Below the pieces are notes generated by a model that saw only the letters and a list, made by a program, of their open reading frames with translations, made no database searches and was not told where the DNA came from. From an uncultured beta proteobacterium (GTDB lineage Bacteria > Pseudomonadota > Gammaproteobacteria > Burkholderiales > Burkholderiaceae_C), in the NCBI GenBank assembly GCA_903823025.1, contig CAIJRK010000069.1, forward strand, positions 1-64,000: a stretch of DNA of 64,000 nucleotides, written 5' to 3'. Both the position numbers and the translations under genes were made by a program. Every line of letters starts with the position of its first letter. Within the stretch, counting starts at the first letter, position 1. This document shows positions 54,894-63,732 of this stretch, piece by piece.

Positions 54894-56261
54894 TCAGCCT
54901 AGTTCACGCACCACGTTCATCGCCTCTTCGACCCGCTCGACGGCGTGCAGGGTCAGCCCCTTAATTGGTTTTTTGGGCGCGTTGGCTTTGGGCACGACCG
55001 CCACGGTAAAGCCCAGTTTGGCGGCTTCGCGCAGGCGCTCCTGACCGCGTGGCGCCGGGCGCACTTCACCGACTAGCCCCACTTCACCAAAGGCAAAGAA
55101 GCCTTTGGGTAGCGGCTTGCCGCGCAGGCTTGACGTGATCGCCAGCAACACCGCCAAGTCAGCGGCTGGCTCGCTGATGCGCACGCCGCCGACAGCATTC
55201 ACAAACACGTCCTGATCCATGCAGGCAACGCCCGCATGGCGGTGCAGCACAGCGAGCAACATGGCCAGGCGGTCTTTGTCCAGCCCTACAGAAAGGCGTC
55301 GGGGCGAAGGCCCGCCGCTGTCCACCAGCGCCTGAATCTCCACCAACATGGGGCGCGTGCCCTCCAGCGTGACCATCACGCAACTGCCCGGCACCGGCTC
55401 TGCATGTTGACTCAAGAAAATGGCGCTTGGGTTGGACACGCCTTTAAGGCCTTTCTCGGTCATGGCAAACACGCCGATTTCATTGACGGCGCCAAAGCGG
55501 TTTTTGATGGCGCGCACCAGCCTGAAACTTGAATGTGTATCGCCTTCAAAGTAAAGCACCGTGTCCACCATGTGCTCCAACACCCGTGGCCCGGCCAGAG
55601 TGCCTTCTTTGGTGACGTGCCCAACCAGCACAATGCACACGCCGCTGGCCTTGGCCGCGCGCGTCAGATGCGCGGCGCATTCACGCACCTGCGCCACCGA
55701 GCCGGGCGCCGAGGTGAGTTGGTCGGAGTACACGGTTTGAATCGAGTCGATGACGGCGACGTCGGGTTGCAAAACGTGCAGCGTGGCGAGAATTTTTTCC
55801 AGTCCAATCTCGGCCAGCACCTTGACTTGGCTGTTGTCCAGCCCGAGGCGGCGCGAGCGTAACGCCACTTGCGCGCCACTTTCTTCACCCGTGACGTACA
55901 AGGTTTTTTGCCCACTGCGTTGCAGCGAATCCAGCGCCTGCAGCAGCAGCGTGGATTTACCAATACCCGGATCACCGCCAATCAGCACCACGCCGCCCTC
56001 CACAATACCGCCGCCCAGCACGCGATCCAGCTCTTCATGACCGGTGGGCGTGCGGGCCATGTCCACCGCGTTGATGTCGCCCAGGGTGACGACCTCAGCC
56101 GTTTTGGCCAGCGCGGCAAAGCGGTTTTTGGTGGGCATTGTGCTTTCGGCGACGGACTCAATCAGCGTGTTCCAGGCGTTGCAACTGGGGCATTTGCCCA
56201 GCCATTTGGGGCTGGTGCCGCCACACTCAGAACATACATAAACAGTTTTTTCTTTTGCCAT
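54894..56261 (-). CDS. radA: DNA repair protein RadA
   Basis: A 455-residue RecA-like protein that drives branch migration during recombination. The N-terminal zinc finger CSECGG...CPSC, Walker A GGDPGIGKSTLL, the KNRFG motif (KNRFGAVNEIG) and a C-terminal Lon-protease-like domain are present. It is transcribed divergently from the diguanylate cyclase gene. Confidence 0.95.
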   Translation of the reverse strand: MAKEKTVYVCSECGGTSPKWLGKCPSCNAWNTLIESVAESTMPTKNRFAALAKTAEVVTLGDINAVDMARTPTGHEELDRVLGGGIVEGGVVLIGGDPGIGKSTLLLQALDSLQRSGQKTLYVTGEESGAQVALRSRRLGLDNSQVKVLAEIGLEKILATLHVLQPDVAVIDSIQTVYSDQLTSAPGSVAQVRECAAHLTRAAKASGVCIVLVGHVTKEGTLAGPRVLEHMVDTVLYFEGDTHSSFRLVRAIKNRFGAVNEIGVFAMTEKGLKGVSNPSAIFLSQHAEPVPGSCVMVTLEGTRPMLVEIQALVDSGGPSPRRLSVGLDKDRLAMLLAVLHRHAGVACMDQDVFVNAVGGVRISEPAADLAVLLAITSSLRGKPLPKGFFAFGEVGLVGEVRPAPRGQERLREAAKLGFTVAVVPKANAPKKPIKGLTLHAVERVEEAMNVVRELG

Positions 56262-56420
56262 GCCTGAATAGTACTTGGCAGCGCCGCTAATCCCATGAAG
56301 TCATCGTGGAGAATAGTCTCTTGGCGAGCCTGCTTCATCGCAAGCGCGTCAGTCACGCGTACCACTCCTCAAAACCCAAGAAGCCCGGATAAAAAATCGG
56401 GCCAACAGAGAGACACCCCA

Positions 56421-57578
56421 ATGACCGCGCACCGCATTGCAGATTTCATATGGCAACGACTCACCGGGCTGATGCCGGGCGAGCTTAAACAAGCTGAACT
56501 AGGGTGGCTGGCACTGCCGCACCTGCACATGGCGCTCTTGACGCGCCGCCGGGCGACCATGATTGTGAATCGGGTGCGCCTGTTCTCCTTCTTGTTCGCG
56601 GTGTTGACGCCGCTTTGGAGTCTGGTTGATCTGGTCGTTTTTCCGTTTCCGTTGTGGCTCAGTCTGGCCGCGATGCGGTTGTTGGCCGGGGCCGCTTTTG
56701 GCATGTTGCTGCTGTACCGCCCCAACGGCGAGCTGTTTGACGCCTACCGCGCCATGGCGTTATTGTTTGCCATTCCGACCGCTTTTTATGTGGCCTCGTT
56801 CTCGCTACTGGGTCACTACCAGCTCACCGGCATCTCGGCGGCGATTGGCGCGGGCTATGCTTTTTTGCCCTTCGTGCTGCTGGCCGGTCTGGCCATCTTC
56901 CCGCTCACCTTGCTTGAAAACGTGGTGATTGCCAGTCCGATTTTGATTGCGCAAGCCATCGCCGGATCAATGCGCTGGGCCACGCTGGACTGGCCCTCGT
57001 TTGCCGGCGCTTTCTGGCTGCTGGTGTTGATTACCGGCGTGGCCACGCTGGCGGGCATGAGTCAGCTGGCGTTCATGATCGTGCTGGTGCGCCAAGCCAT
57101 TCGAGACCCGCTGACTGGCGTTTTTTCACGCGCCAGCGGCGAGGAGGTGCTGACTTTGCAGTTCACGATTGCCCGTCGCAGCAAGGCCGCGCTGTCGGTG
57201 GCCTTCATTGATCTGGATCACTTCAAAAACATCAACGACCAGTTTGGTCATGATGCGGGCGACAAGGCGCTGATCGATATGACCAGCATCGTCAGCGGCC
57301 ACTTGCGTCAGGGCGACATGCTGGTGCGTTGGGGCGGTGAGGAGTTCTTGCTGGTCATGCCCAACACCGACGCGGCGCAGGCGCAAACCGCACTGTTACG
57401 GATGCGAAGCGCGGGCTTTGGTTTGCGCCCCGAGAAAACACCGTTGACGGCCAGCATCGGGCTGGCCGAGTGCCGCGCCGATCAAAGCCCGGACTGGAAA
57501 ACACTGGTGGAACTGGCCGACAAACGCATGTACCAAGCCAAAGAAGGCGGGCGTGATCAGGTCGTTGGCCCAACGTGA
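56421..57578 (+). CDS. Membrane diguanylate cyclase
   Basis: A 385-residue protein with about six hydrophobic helices (about 50-225) and a C-terminal GGDEF domain. The catalytic motif is GGEEF, with an RxxD inhibitory site (RQGD) five residues before it. It should make cyclic di-GMP. The ATG at 56421 follows AGAGAGACACCCCA; the longer upstream frame is not supported. The PglL-like gene follows on the same strand. Confidence 0.9.
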   Translation: MTAHRIADFIWQRLTGLMPGELKQAELGWLALPHLHMALLTRRRATMIVNRVRLFSFLFAVLTPLWSLVDLVVFPFPLWLSLAAMRLLAGAAFGMLLLYRPNGELFDAYRAMALLFAIPTAFYVASFSLLGHYQLTGISAAIGAGYAFLPFVLLAGLAIFPLTLLENVVIASPILIAQAIAGSMRWATLDWPSFAGAFWLLVLITGVATLAGMSQLAFMIVLVRQAIRDPLTGVFSRASGEEVLTLQFTIARRSKAALSVAFIDLDHFKNINDQFGHDAGDKALIDMTSIVSGHLRQGDMLVRWGGEEFLLVMPNTDAAQAQTALLRMRSAGFGLRPEKTPLTASIGLAECRADQSPDWKTLVELADKRMYQAKEGGRDQVVGPT

Positions 57579-57636
57579 CCCGCTAAACCGCAACGCAAAT
57601 TTGGGCGGTGGCCCTGGTCGCGACAATGTCACCCTT

Positions 57637-59094
57637 ATGCCCTCTATTGCTGCTTTCTTTTTTATTGCCTTGCCCTGGTTGAATCCGTGGGCGCCAGGGC
57701 CGTCCTCGGCGGTCATGCCCTGGGTGCTGACGTTGGTCAGTTTTGCGTTTGTGTTGCTGGTTGCACCACGGGTTCGGCTGGCCGAGGTGGCGCCTGCTGC
57801 CTGGCTGTTTGCCGCGTTGCTCAGTAGCTTGCTGGGCTTGCTGCAATACTTTGGTGCGACGGCGGCGTTGGGGGCTTGGGTCAACAGCACCGGCATAGGC
57901 GAGGCTTATGCCAACCTGCGCCAGCGTAACCAGTTTGCCACGCTGACCAATATCGGCTTGGCCGTCTTGCTGTGGTGGGGCGTCAAACAGCCTTTAGCCC
58001 GCGCGTGGCTAGTGGCTGCTGCCGTGTTGCTGGCACTGGGCAATGCCACCTCGTCATCGCGCACGGGGTTGTTGCAATTGGGCGTGTTGGTGGCCCTGGT
58101 CTGGCTTTGGCGGCGCAACGACAGTGGGCAACAGCGACCGGCTATCGGGCCACTGGCGGTGCTGACAATCGCCGTGCTGACCTATGGCCTTGGCGCTTGG
58201 GCTTTGCCGTTTTTAGCCCATCTTGATCCAAACGCCACAGGCATTTTTGCGCGCTTGCAAGCAGACAGCCCAAGCTGCGCCAGTCGCCTGACGTTGTGGG
58301 GCAACGTGCTGCACCTGATCGCCCAAAAGCCGATGTGGGGCTGGGGTTGGGGTGAGCTGGATTACGCGCATTTCATCACGCTGTACCCCGGCGCGCGGTT
58401 TTGTGAAATTCTGGATAACGCCCATAACCTGCCTTTGCATCTGGCTGTCGAACTGGGTGTGCCGCTGGCCTTGACGATCTGCGGCGTGGGCGTTTGGGCA
58501 CTGTGGCGCGCCCAACCCTGGCGCGAGACGAACGCGACGCGGCAAATGGCGTGGGCCGTGCTGGCCGTTATTTTGACGCACAGCTTGCTGGAATATCCCT
58601 TGTGGTACGGGCCGTTTCAAGTCGCCTTTGGCCTGTGTCTCTGGTTGTTGTGGCGCACACCGAAGTCACCTCTTTTGGTGCGGCGGGCCTCCATTTGGGC
58701 CATGGCGCTGGCGCTGTCTTTGGTGGTGTTTTCCGGCTATGTGGCGTGGGACTATCAGCGCATCAGCCAACCCTTTCGCGTGCCTGATCAGCGTTGGGAG
58801 ACCTATCGCGCCGACCCGCTGGCGCAGATAGGCGACTCGTGGCTGTTTCAAGGTCAGCTGCGGTTTGCTGAACTCACCACCACCACGCTGACGCCAGACA
58901 ATGCGGCGCAACAACACGCGCTGGCTTTGACCACGCTGCACTTTTCTCCCGAGCCGCGTGTGATTGAGTTGCTCATTGAGAGCGCCGAGTTGTTGGGCCA
59001 TCACGACGACGCGCTGTTTTATCGGGCACGTTATCAGGCTGCGTTTTCGACCGCCTACGCGGCGTGGGTCACGCGGAATTCAAAATCAAAATGA
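57637..59094 (+). CDS. Wzy/WaaL/PglL-type O-oligosaccharyltransferase or ligase
   Basis: A 485-residue membrane protein with about 11 hydrophobic helices. The loop with DNAHNLPLHLAVELG and the RLTLWGNVLHLI segment match the Wzy_C region of O-antigen ligases and pilin glycosylation enzymes. The length and the cytoplasmic or periplasmic tail suggest PglL type, but a ligase or polymerase is possible. The start at 57637 is used; the frame opens earlier inside the cyclase gene. No other glycan genes are nearby. Confidence 0.8.
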   Translation: MPSIAAFFFIALPWLNPWAPGPSSAVMPWVLTLVSFAFVLLVAPRVRLAEVAPAAWLFAALLSSLLGLLQYFGATAALGAWVNSTGIGEAYANLRQRNQFATLTNIGLAVLLWWGVKQPLARAWLVAAAVLLALGNATSSSRTGLLQLGVLVALVWLWRRNDSGQQRPAIGPLAVLTIAVLTYGLGAWALPFLAHLDPNATGIFARLQADSPSCASRLTLWGNVLHLIAQKPMWGWGWGELDYAHFITLYPGARFCEILDNAHNLPLHLAVELGVPLALTICGVGVWALWRAQPWRETNATRQMAWAVLAVILTHSLLEYPLWYGPFQVAFGLCLWLLWRTPKSPLLVRRASIWAMALALSLVVFSGYVAWDYQRISQPFRVPDQRWETYRADPLAQIGDSWLFQGQLRFAELTTTTLTPDNAAQQHALALTTLHFSPEPRVIELLIESAELLGHHDDALFYRARYQAAFSTAYAAWVTRNSKSK

Positions 59095-59113
59095 TTAAAA
59101 AGGAACCCTGAAT

Positions 59114-60667
59114 ATGCTCGACGACATCAAGAAAACCCTCTGGGCCACCGCCGACAAACTGCGCGCCAACATGGACGCCGCTGAATACAAACACTTGGTG
59201 CTCGGCCTCATCTTCGTCAAATACATCTCCGACACCTTTGCCGCCCGGCGCGCGGAATTGATGACGCGCTTGACCAACCCCGCAGACGAGTATTTCTACC
59301 ATGAAGCTGGCCCCGGTGATGTTGAGGCTGAACTCGAAGACCGCGACTATTACAAAGAAGTCAACGTCTTCTGGGTGCCTGAATCGGCTCGTTGGGAAAG
59401 CCTGCGCGCGGCCGCCAAGCAAGTGGACATTGGCAAGCGCATTGACGAAGCCCTGACGCAGATTGAAGCGGAGAACCCCAAGCTCAAAGGCATTCTGGAC
59501 AAACGCTACGCCCGCGCCCAATTGCCTGACGGCAAGCTAGGTGAACTGGTCGATTTGGTGTCCACCATCGGCTTTGGCGACAACCCCTCGGTTGCCCGCG
59601 ATGTGTTGGGTCAGGTGTACGAATACTTTCTGGGCATGTTCGCCAGCGCCGAAGGCAAACGGGGCGGTGACGATTACACCCCACGTAGCGTCGATTGGTT
59701 GCTGGTGTCCATCCTCGCCCCGATGCGCGGACAAATTTACGACCCCTGCTGTGGCGCCGCCAGTACCCTTGCACTCGCCGATGAGTATTCAAAAGCTCAC
59801 GGCAGCAAACCGAGTGATCTATCCCTCTACGGGCAAGAGGCCAACCCGACCACTTGGCGTCTTGCGATCATGCATCTGGCCATTCGTGGCATCGACTTCA
59901 ACCTGGGCCGAGAGCCAGGAAACACCTTTACCCACAACCTGCACGCCAATTTGCGCGCCGACTTCGTTGTCGCGGGTCCCCCGTTCAATATCAGCGACTG
60001 GTGGCATGGCAGTTTGACGGGCGACCCGCGCTGGGTTTACGGCGACCCGCCGCCGGGCAACGCCAACTACGCTTGGTTGCAGCACATGCTGCACCACCTC
60101 AAACCTTCGGGCCGCGCGGGCATCGTGCTGGCCAACGGCGCCATGAGTTCCAGTCAGAACAGCGAGGGCAGCATCCGCGCCGCGATGGTCGAGGCTGACG
60201 TGGTGGAGGTCATGGTGGCGTTGCCGGGCCAGTTGTTCTTCAACACGCAAATTCCCGCTTGCCTGTGGTTTTTAGTCAAACAAAAAACCCAGCGCCAAGG
60301 CGAAGTGTTGTTCATCGACGCCCGCAAACTGGCAACCATGATCAGCCGGGTGCAGGCTGAACTGACGGATGCGGTGATTGAGCGCATTGCCCAAACAGTT
60401 GCCGCTTGGCGCGGTGAACCGGATGCGAGCGAGTACCAGGATATTGCCGGCTTTTGCCGCAGCGTCACGCTGGCAGAGATTGCCCAGCACGGCCACGTCC
60501 TCACGCCGGGCCGCTACGTCGGGGCCGAAGAAGTTGAAGACAACGACGAAGACTTCGCCACCAAGATGCAGCAACTCACCGCAAAGCTGGGCGAGCAAAT
60601 GACCAAAGGCGCGGAACTAGACCAGTTGATCCGGCAGAAGCTGGGAGGGTTAGGCTATGCGTTCTGA
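59114..60667 (+). CDS. hsdM: Type I methyltransferase subunit HsdM with degenerate catalytic motifs
   Basis: A 517-residue HsdM by length and overall sequence (LGLIFVKYISDTF, GNANYAWLQHMLHHL, ALPGQLFFNTQIPACLWFL). Two key motifs are changed. Motif I reads DPCCGAAS at 210-217 where family members have DPCCGSGG, so the SAM-binding glycines are lost. Motif IV reads AGPPF at 287-291 where ANPPF is expected; the catalytic Asn is Gly288 (codon 59975-59977). Methylation is therefore unlikely. DNA binding through HsdS may be kept. It is the first gene of the operon with DUF1016, hsdS and a HipA-like kinase. Confidence 0.9.
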   Translation: MLDDIKKTLWATADKLRANMDAAEYKHLVLGLIFVKYISDTFAARRAELMTRLTNPADEYFYHEAGPGDVEAELEDRDYYKEVNVFWVPESARWESLRAAAKQVDIGKRIDEALTQIEAENPKLKGILDKRYARAQLPDGKLGELVDLVSTIGFGDNPSVARDVLGQVYEYFLGMFASAEGKRGGDDYTPRSVDWLLVSILAPMRGQIYDPCCGAASTLALADEYSKAHGSKPSDLSLYGQEANPTTWRLAIMHLAIRGIDFNLGREPGNTFTHNLHANLRADFVVAGPPFNISDWWHGSLTGDPRWVYGDPPPGNANYAWLQHMLHHLKPSGRAGIVLANGAMSSSQNSEGSIRAAMVEADVVEVMVALPGQLFFNTQIPACLWFLVKQKTQRQGEVLFIDARKLATMISRVQAELTDAVIERIAQTVAAWRGEPDASEYQDIAGFCRSVTLAEIAQHGHVLTPGRYVGAEEVEDNDEDFATKMQQLTAKLGEQMTKGAELDQLIRQKLGGLGYAF

Positions 60668-61715
60668 AGCAATGGCACCCGTGGGTTATGGCGACTTCCT
60701 GATTGAGGTCAAGACACAGATTCGTCAGCGGCAGTTGTCTGCATTTCGGGCCGCCAACACGGAGTTGATCAAGCTTTACTGGTGGCTGGGTGAAAACATC
60801 AGTCAGCGGCAAGCCGCATTGGGCTGGGGCAAAGCCGTGGTTGAGAATTTAGCGCGGGATTTGCAGGCAGCATTTCCGGGGCGCAACGGGTTTTCTGCGC
60901 AAAACCTGTGGCTGATGCGCCAATTTTTCAACGAATACACCACCAGAGCAAAACTCCAACCGCTGGTTGGAGAAATCAGTTGGACTAAAAACCTGCTCAT
61001 CATGGCGCGCTGCAAAGACGACCTTGAGCGCGAGTTTTACCTGCGTGCCACGGCGCGTTTCGGCTGGACAAAAAACGTGTTGCAGCATCAACTGGACAAC
61101 CACAGCTACCGCCAATACCTGCTGGGCCAAACTAACTTTGACGCAGCCGTGCCGGAGAGCATCAAGGCGCAAGCACTGCTGGCCATCAAAGACCACTACA
61201 CCTTTGATTTCTTGGGGCTGGCCGAACAGCATTCTGAACGCGAACTGGAACAGTCGCTGGTTGCCAATTTGCGTGGTTTTCTGGCGGAAATGGGCGGTGC
61301 ATTCACCTTTGTGGGCAACCAGTTCAAGCTGGAAAGCGAAGGCCGCGAATACTTTATCGACCTGCTGCTGTTTCACCGGCGACTGCGCTGTCTGGTGGCG
61401 ATTGAATTGAAGATTGGCGAGTTCAAACCCGAGCACAAGGGACAAATCGAGTTCTATCTGGATCAGCTTGACCAGCATCACCGAATGGAGGGCGAAAACC
61501 CGCCGATTGGCATCGTGATTTGCAGAAGCAAGACGCGCACGATGGTGGAATACGCCCTGCGCACCATGACGCGCCCGCTGGGCATTGCCACCTACACCGT
61601 CACCCCGCAACTGCCCGCCGACTTTCAGGGCGAATTGCCCAGCCCCGAACAAATCGCGGAACGCTTGGCCGGTTGGGCGCGGGATTCGGTAGCGTTTGAT
61701 GGGGAGGGGGTATGA
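60657..61715 (+). CDS. YhcG-family DUF1016 PD-(D/E)XK nuclease-like protein
   Basis: A 352-residue protein. The N-terminal DUF1016 part (NLARDLQAAFPGRNGFSAQNL) is followed by a nuclease domain with YFIDLLLFHRRL and LVAIELKIGEF, the D...E-x-K signature. Such proteins commonly sit inside type I restriction operons, but the role is unclear. It overlaps hsdM by 11 bp and hsdS by 4 bp, so the three are coupled. Confidence 0.88.
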   Translation: MRSEAMAPVGYGDFLIEVKTQIRQRQLSAFRAANTELIKLYWWLGENISQRQAALGWGKAVVENLARDLQAAFPGRNGFSAQNLWLMRQFFNEYTTRAKLQPLVGEISWTKNLLIMARCKDDLEREFYLRATARFGWTKNVLQHQLDNHSYRQYLLGQTNFDAAVPESIKAQALLAIKDHYTFDFLGLAEQHSERELEQSLVANLRGFLAEMGGAFTFVGNQFKLESEGREYFIDLLLFHRRLRCLVAIELKIGEFKPEHKGQIEFYLDQLDQHHRMEGENPPIGIVICRSKTRTMVEYALRTMTRPLGIATYTVTPQLPADFQGELPSPEQIAERLAGWARDSVAFDGEGV

Positions 61716-63001
61716 GTGCGGAGTGGCAAGAAGCCCAGCTTTCTGAACTCATTACGGTAAAGCACGGCTTCGCATTCAAGGGCGAGCATTTCAGTGATTC
61801 CGCTACAGCCTATCAGTTGGTGACGCCCGGTAACTTCTCGATTGGAGGAGGTTTTCAGCTAGGCAAAGGGAAGTATTACAACGGCCCAGTTCCCAACGAC
61901 TATGTTCTTCAAAAGGGCGAAGTTGTCGTAACGATGACAGACCTCAGTAAAGCTGCTGACACGCTGGGCTTCGCTGCCGTAATTCCAAAAACGCAAGGTA
62001 CCACTTGGCTGCATAACCAGCGAGTTGGACTAATAGAAGTCCGCCCAAACGCTCCTCTAACCTTGGGTTTTGTTCACTATTTGATGAGGACCAGTGAATA
62101 TCGCCACTGGGTCGTTTCGAGTGCCACTGGATCAACGGTCAAACACACAGCGCCTAGTCGTATATGTAGCTATCGCTTTAGATTGCCACCAGTTTCGGAT
62201 CAAATTGGTATTGCCAATATATTGACAGCCCTTGACGACCGCATCACCCTCCTGCGCGAAACCAATGCCACGCTGGAAGCCATCGCCCAGGCGCTGTTCA
62301 AGTCGTGGTTTGTCGATTTCGACCCCGTGCGCGCCAAGCTGGAAGGCCGCGCCCCCGAAGGCATGGATGAAGCCACCGCCCGACTGTTTCCCGACAGCTT
62401 CGAGGAATCGGAGTTGGGCTTGGTGCCGAGGGGGTGGCGGGTGGAGTCCGTCTACACCGTATCAACCTTGATTTACGGCGCACCGTTTGCGTCCAAACAA
62501 TTCAACTCGAACCGCGATGGCGCACCGCTCATTCGGATACGCGATTTGCGTGACGAAGCTCCCGGAGTCTTCACGCCAGAGGTGCACCCAAAAGGCTACA
62601 TGGTTCAACCAGGGGACATTGTGGTCGGCATGGATGGCGAATTCCGGGCTTACTTGTGGGGTGGTGAGCCCGCTTGGCTAAATCAGCGAGTTTGCGTTGT
62701 TGCACCTAAAGCGGGATGCCCTGCTGCGTTTGTCCATCGAGCCATCATGCCCCTGCTTGCAGCGGTTGAAGCGTCAGAAACTGCCACGACGGTAATTCAC
62801 TTGGGAAAGAACGACATTGATCGGTTCAGAATACTGGTTCCTGATGCGCGTGTACTCGCTGCCTTTGGCAAGTTGACTGGTGGCCTGTATTCCAAAATCG
62901 TCAATAGCAAGCAAAGCGCAAGAACCCTAGCCACCCTGCGCGACACCCTGCTGCCGCGCCTGATCTCGGGTCAGTTGCGGCTAACCCTAGAATCAAACTG
63001 A
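61712..63001 (+). CDS. hsdS: Type I specificity subunit HsdS
   Basis: A 429-residue HsdS. Two target-recognition domains (about 1-155 and 230-380) are separated by a central helical repeat (ITLLRETNATLEAIAQALFKSWF), and the second repeat is at the C-terminus (LATLRDTLLPRLISGQLRL). It sets the DNA site bound by the complex. It is preceded by the DUF1016 gene and followed 20 bp later by the HipA-like gene. Both domains look complete. Confidence 0.92.
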   Translation: MSAEWQEAQLSELITVKHGFAFKGEHFSDSATAYQLVTPGNFSIGGGFQLGKGKYYNGPVPNDYVLQKGEVVVTMTDLSKAADTLGFAAVIPKTQGTTWLHNQRVGLIEVRPNAPLTLGFVHYLMRTSEYRHWVVSSATGSTVKHTAPSRICSYRFRLPPVSDQIGIANILTALDDRITLLRETNATLEAIAQALFKSWFVDFDPVRAKLEGRAPEGMDEATARLFPDSFEESELGLVPRGWRVESVYTVSTLIYGAPFASKQFNSNRDGAPLIRIRDLRDEAPGVFTPEVHPKGYMVQPGDIVVGMDGEFRAYLWGGEPAWLNQRVCVVAPKAGCPAAFVHRAIMPLLAAVEASETATTVIHLGKNDIDRFRILVPDARVLAAFGKLTGGLYSKIVNSKQSARTLATLRDTLLPRLISGQLRLTLESN

Positions 63002-63021
63002 ATAGAGTCAAAAATTAGGGA

Positions 63022-63732
63022 GTGCAAATGTCCAGAATTCTTGTTGGTGTGCTTCAACCCGGCGCACGCTTGCTGGGTGCGGGCATTAATGGTGCCCGGC
63101 GCGGCGTAGCCATGTTTGACGGGCAACCCAGAGGGGTTATTGTCAAAAATTGCCCACCGCAGGAACTGGCTGCGGAGTGTTTTTGTGCTTTGCTCGCAGA
63201 TGCCTTGTCCGTGAATTCACCGCCTGTTGGTATTGTTTTTGAAGGGAAAACGCCTCTGTTTGCCAGCATTGATGTGCAAGCGCCCAATTTGATGCAGCAG
63301 TTTTGCATCAACCCGGATGCACCCAACAGCGCCGAGTTGCAGGTGTTGGTGGATGAATTGGTGCAGTGGGTGGGCTTGGGGCGCCTGATTGCACTGGATG
63401 TTCTGGTGCGCAATGCCGACCGCAACCCAGGCAATTTACTGACTGATGGGCAGGACTATTGGGCGATTGATCACGGGCAAACTTTGGATTTGTTTCCGTA
63501 TCAACGCCACAAGACGTATCGGGTGATTTCCCAGTTTTCAAACGCCTTGGTTTGTGCCAATATTGAAAGCAGCGCCATTAGCAATGCGTTGACCTTCCCC
63601 ACGGGCTGCGAGTTGCCTGCGTGGCATGCCGTTGGCAACCATGCTTTGGTTGCAGCTTATGCACAGGGGTTTGCCCAAGCAGTTGCCAGCCGCCTGCCTT
63701 CTCTTGCATCTTCCATAAAGGGGCTTTTATGA
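63022..63732 (+). CDS. HipA-like kinase-fold protein
   Basis: A 236-residue protein of the short HipA_2-like group. RNADRNPGNLL carries the catalytic Asp and Asn, and WAIDHGQTLD supplies the metal-binding Asp. The N-terminal IVKNCPPQELAAECF contains the ATP-site Lys and a Glu. It may be a kinase toxin or regulator. A GGGAG site lies 8 bp ahead. Its stop overlaps the next start (ATGA), so it is coupled with the following gene. Confidence 0.8.
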   Translation: MQMSRILVGVLQPGARLLGAGINGARRGVAMFDGQPRGVIVKNCPPQELAAECFCALLADALSVNSPPVGIVFEGKTPLFASIDVQAPNLMQQFCINPDAPNSAELQVLVDELVQWVGLGRLIALDVLVRNADRNPGNLLTDGQDYWAIDHGQTLDLFPYQRHKTYRVISQFSNALVCANIESSAISNALTFPTGCELPAWHAVGNHALVAAYAQGFAQAVASRLPSLASSIKGLL

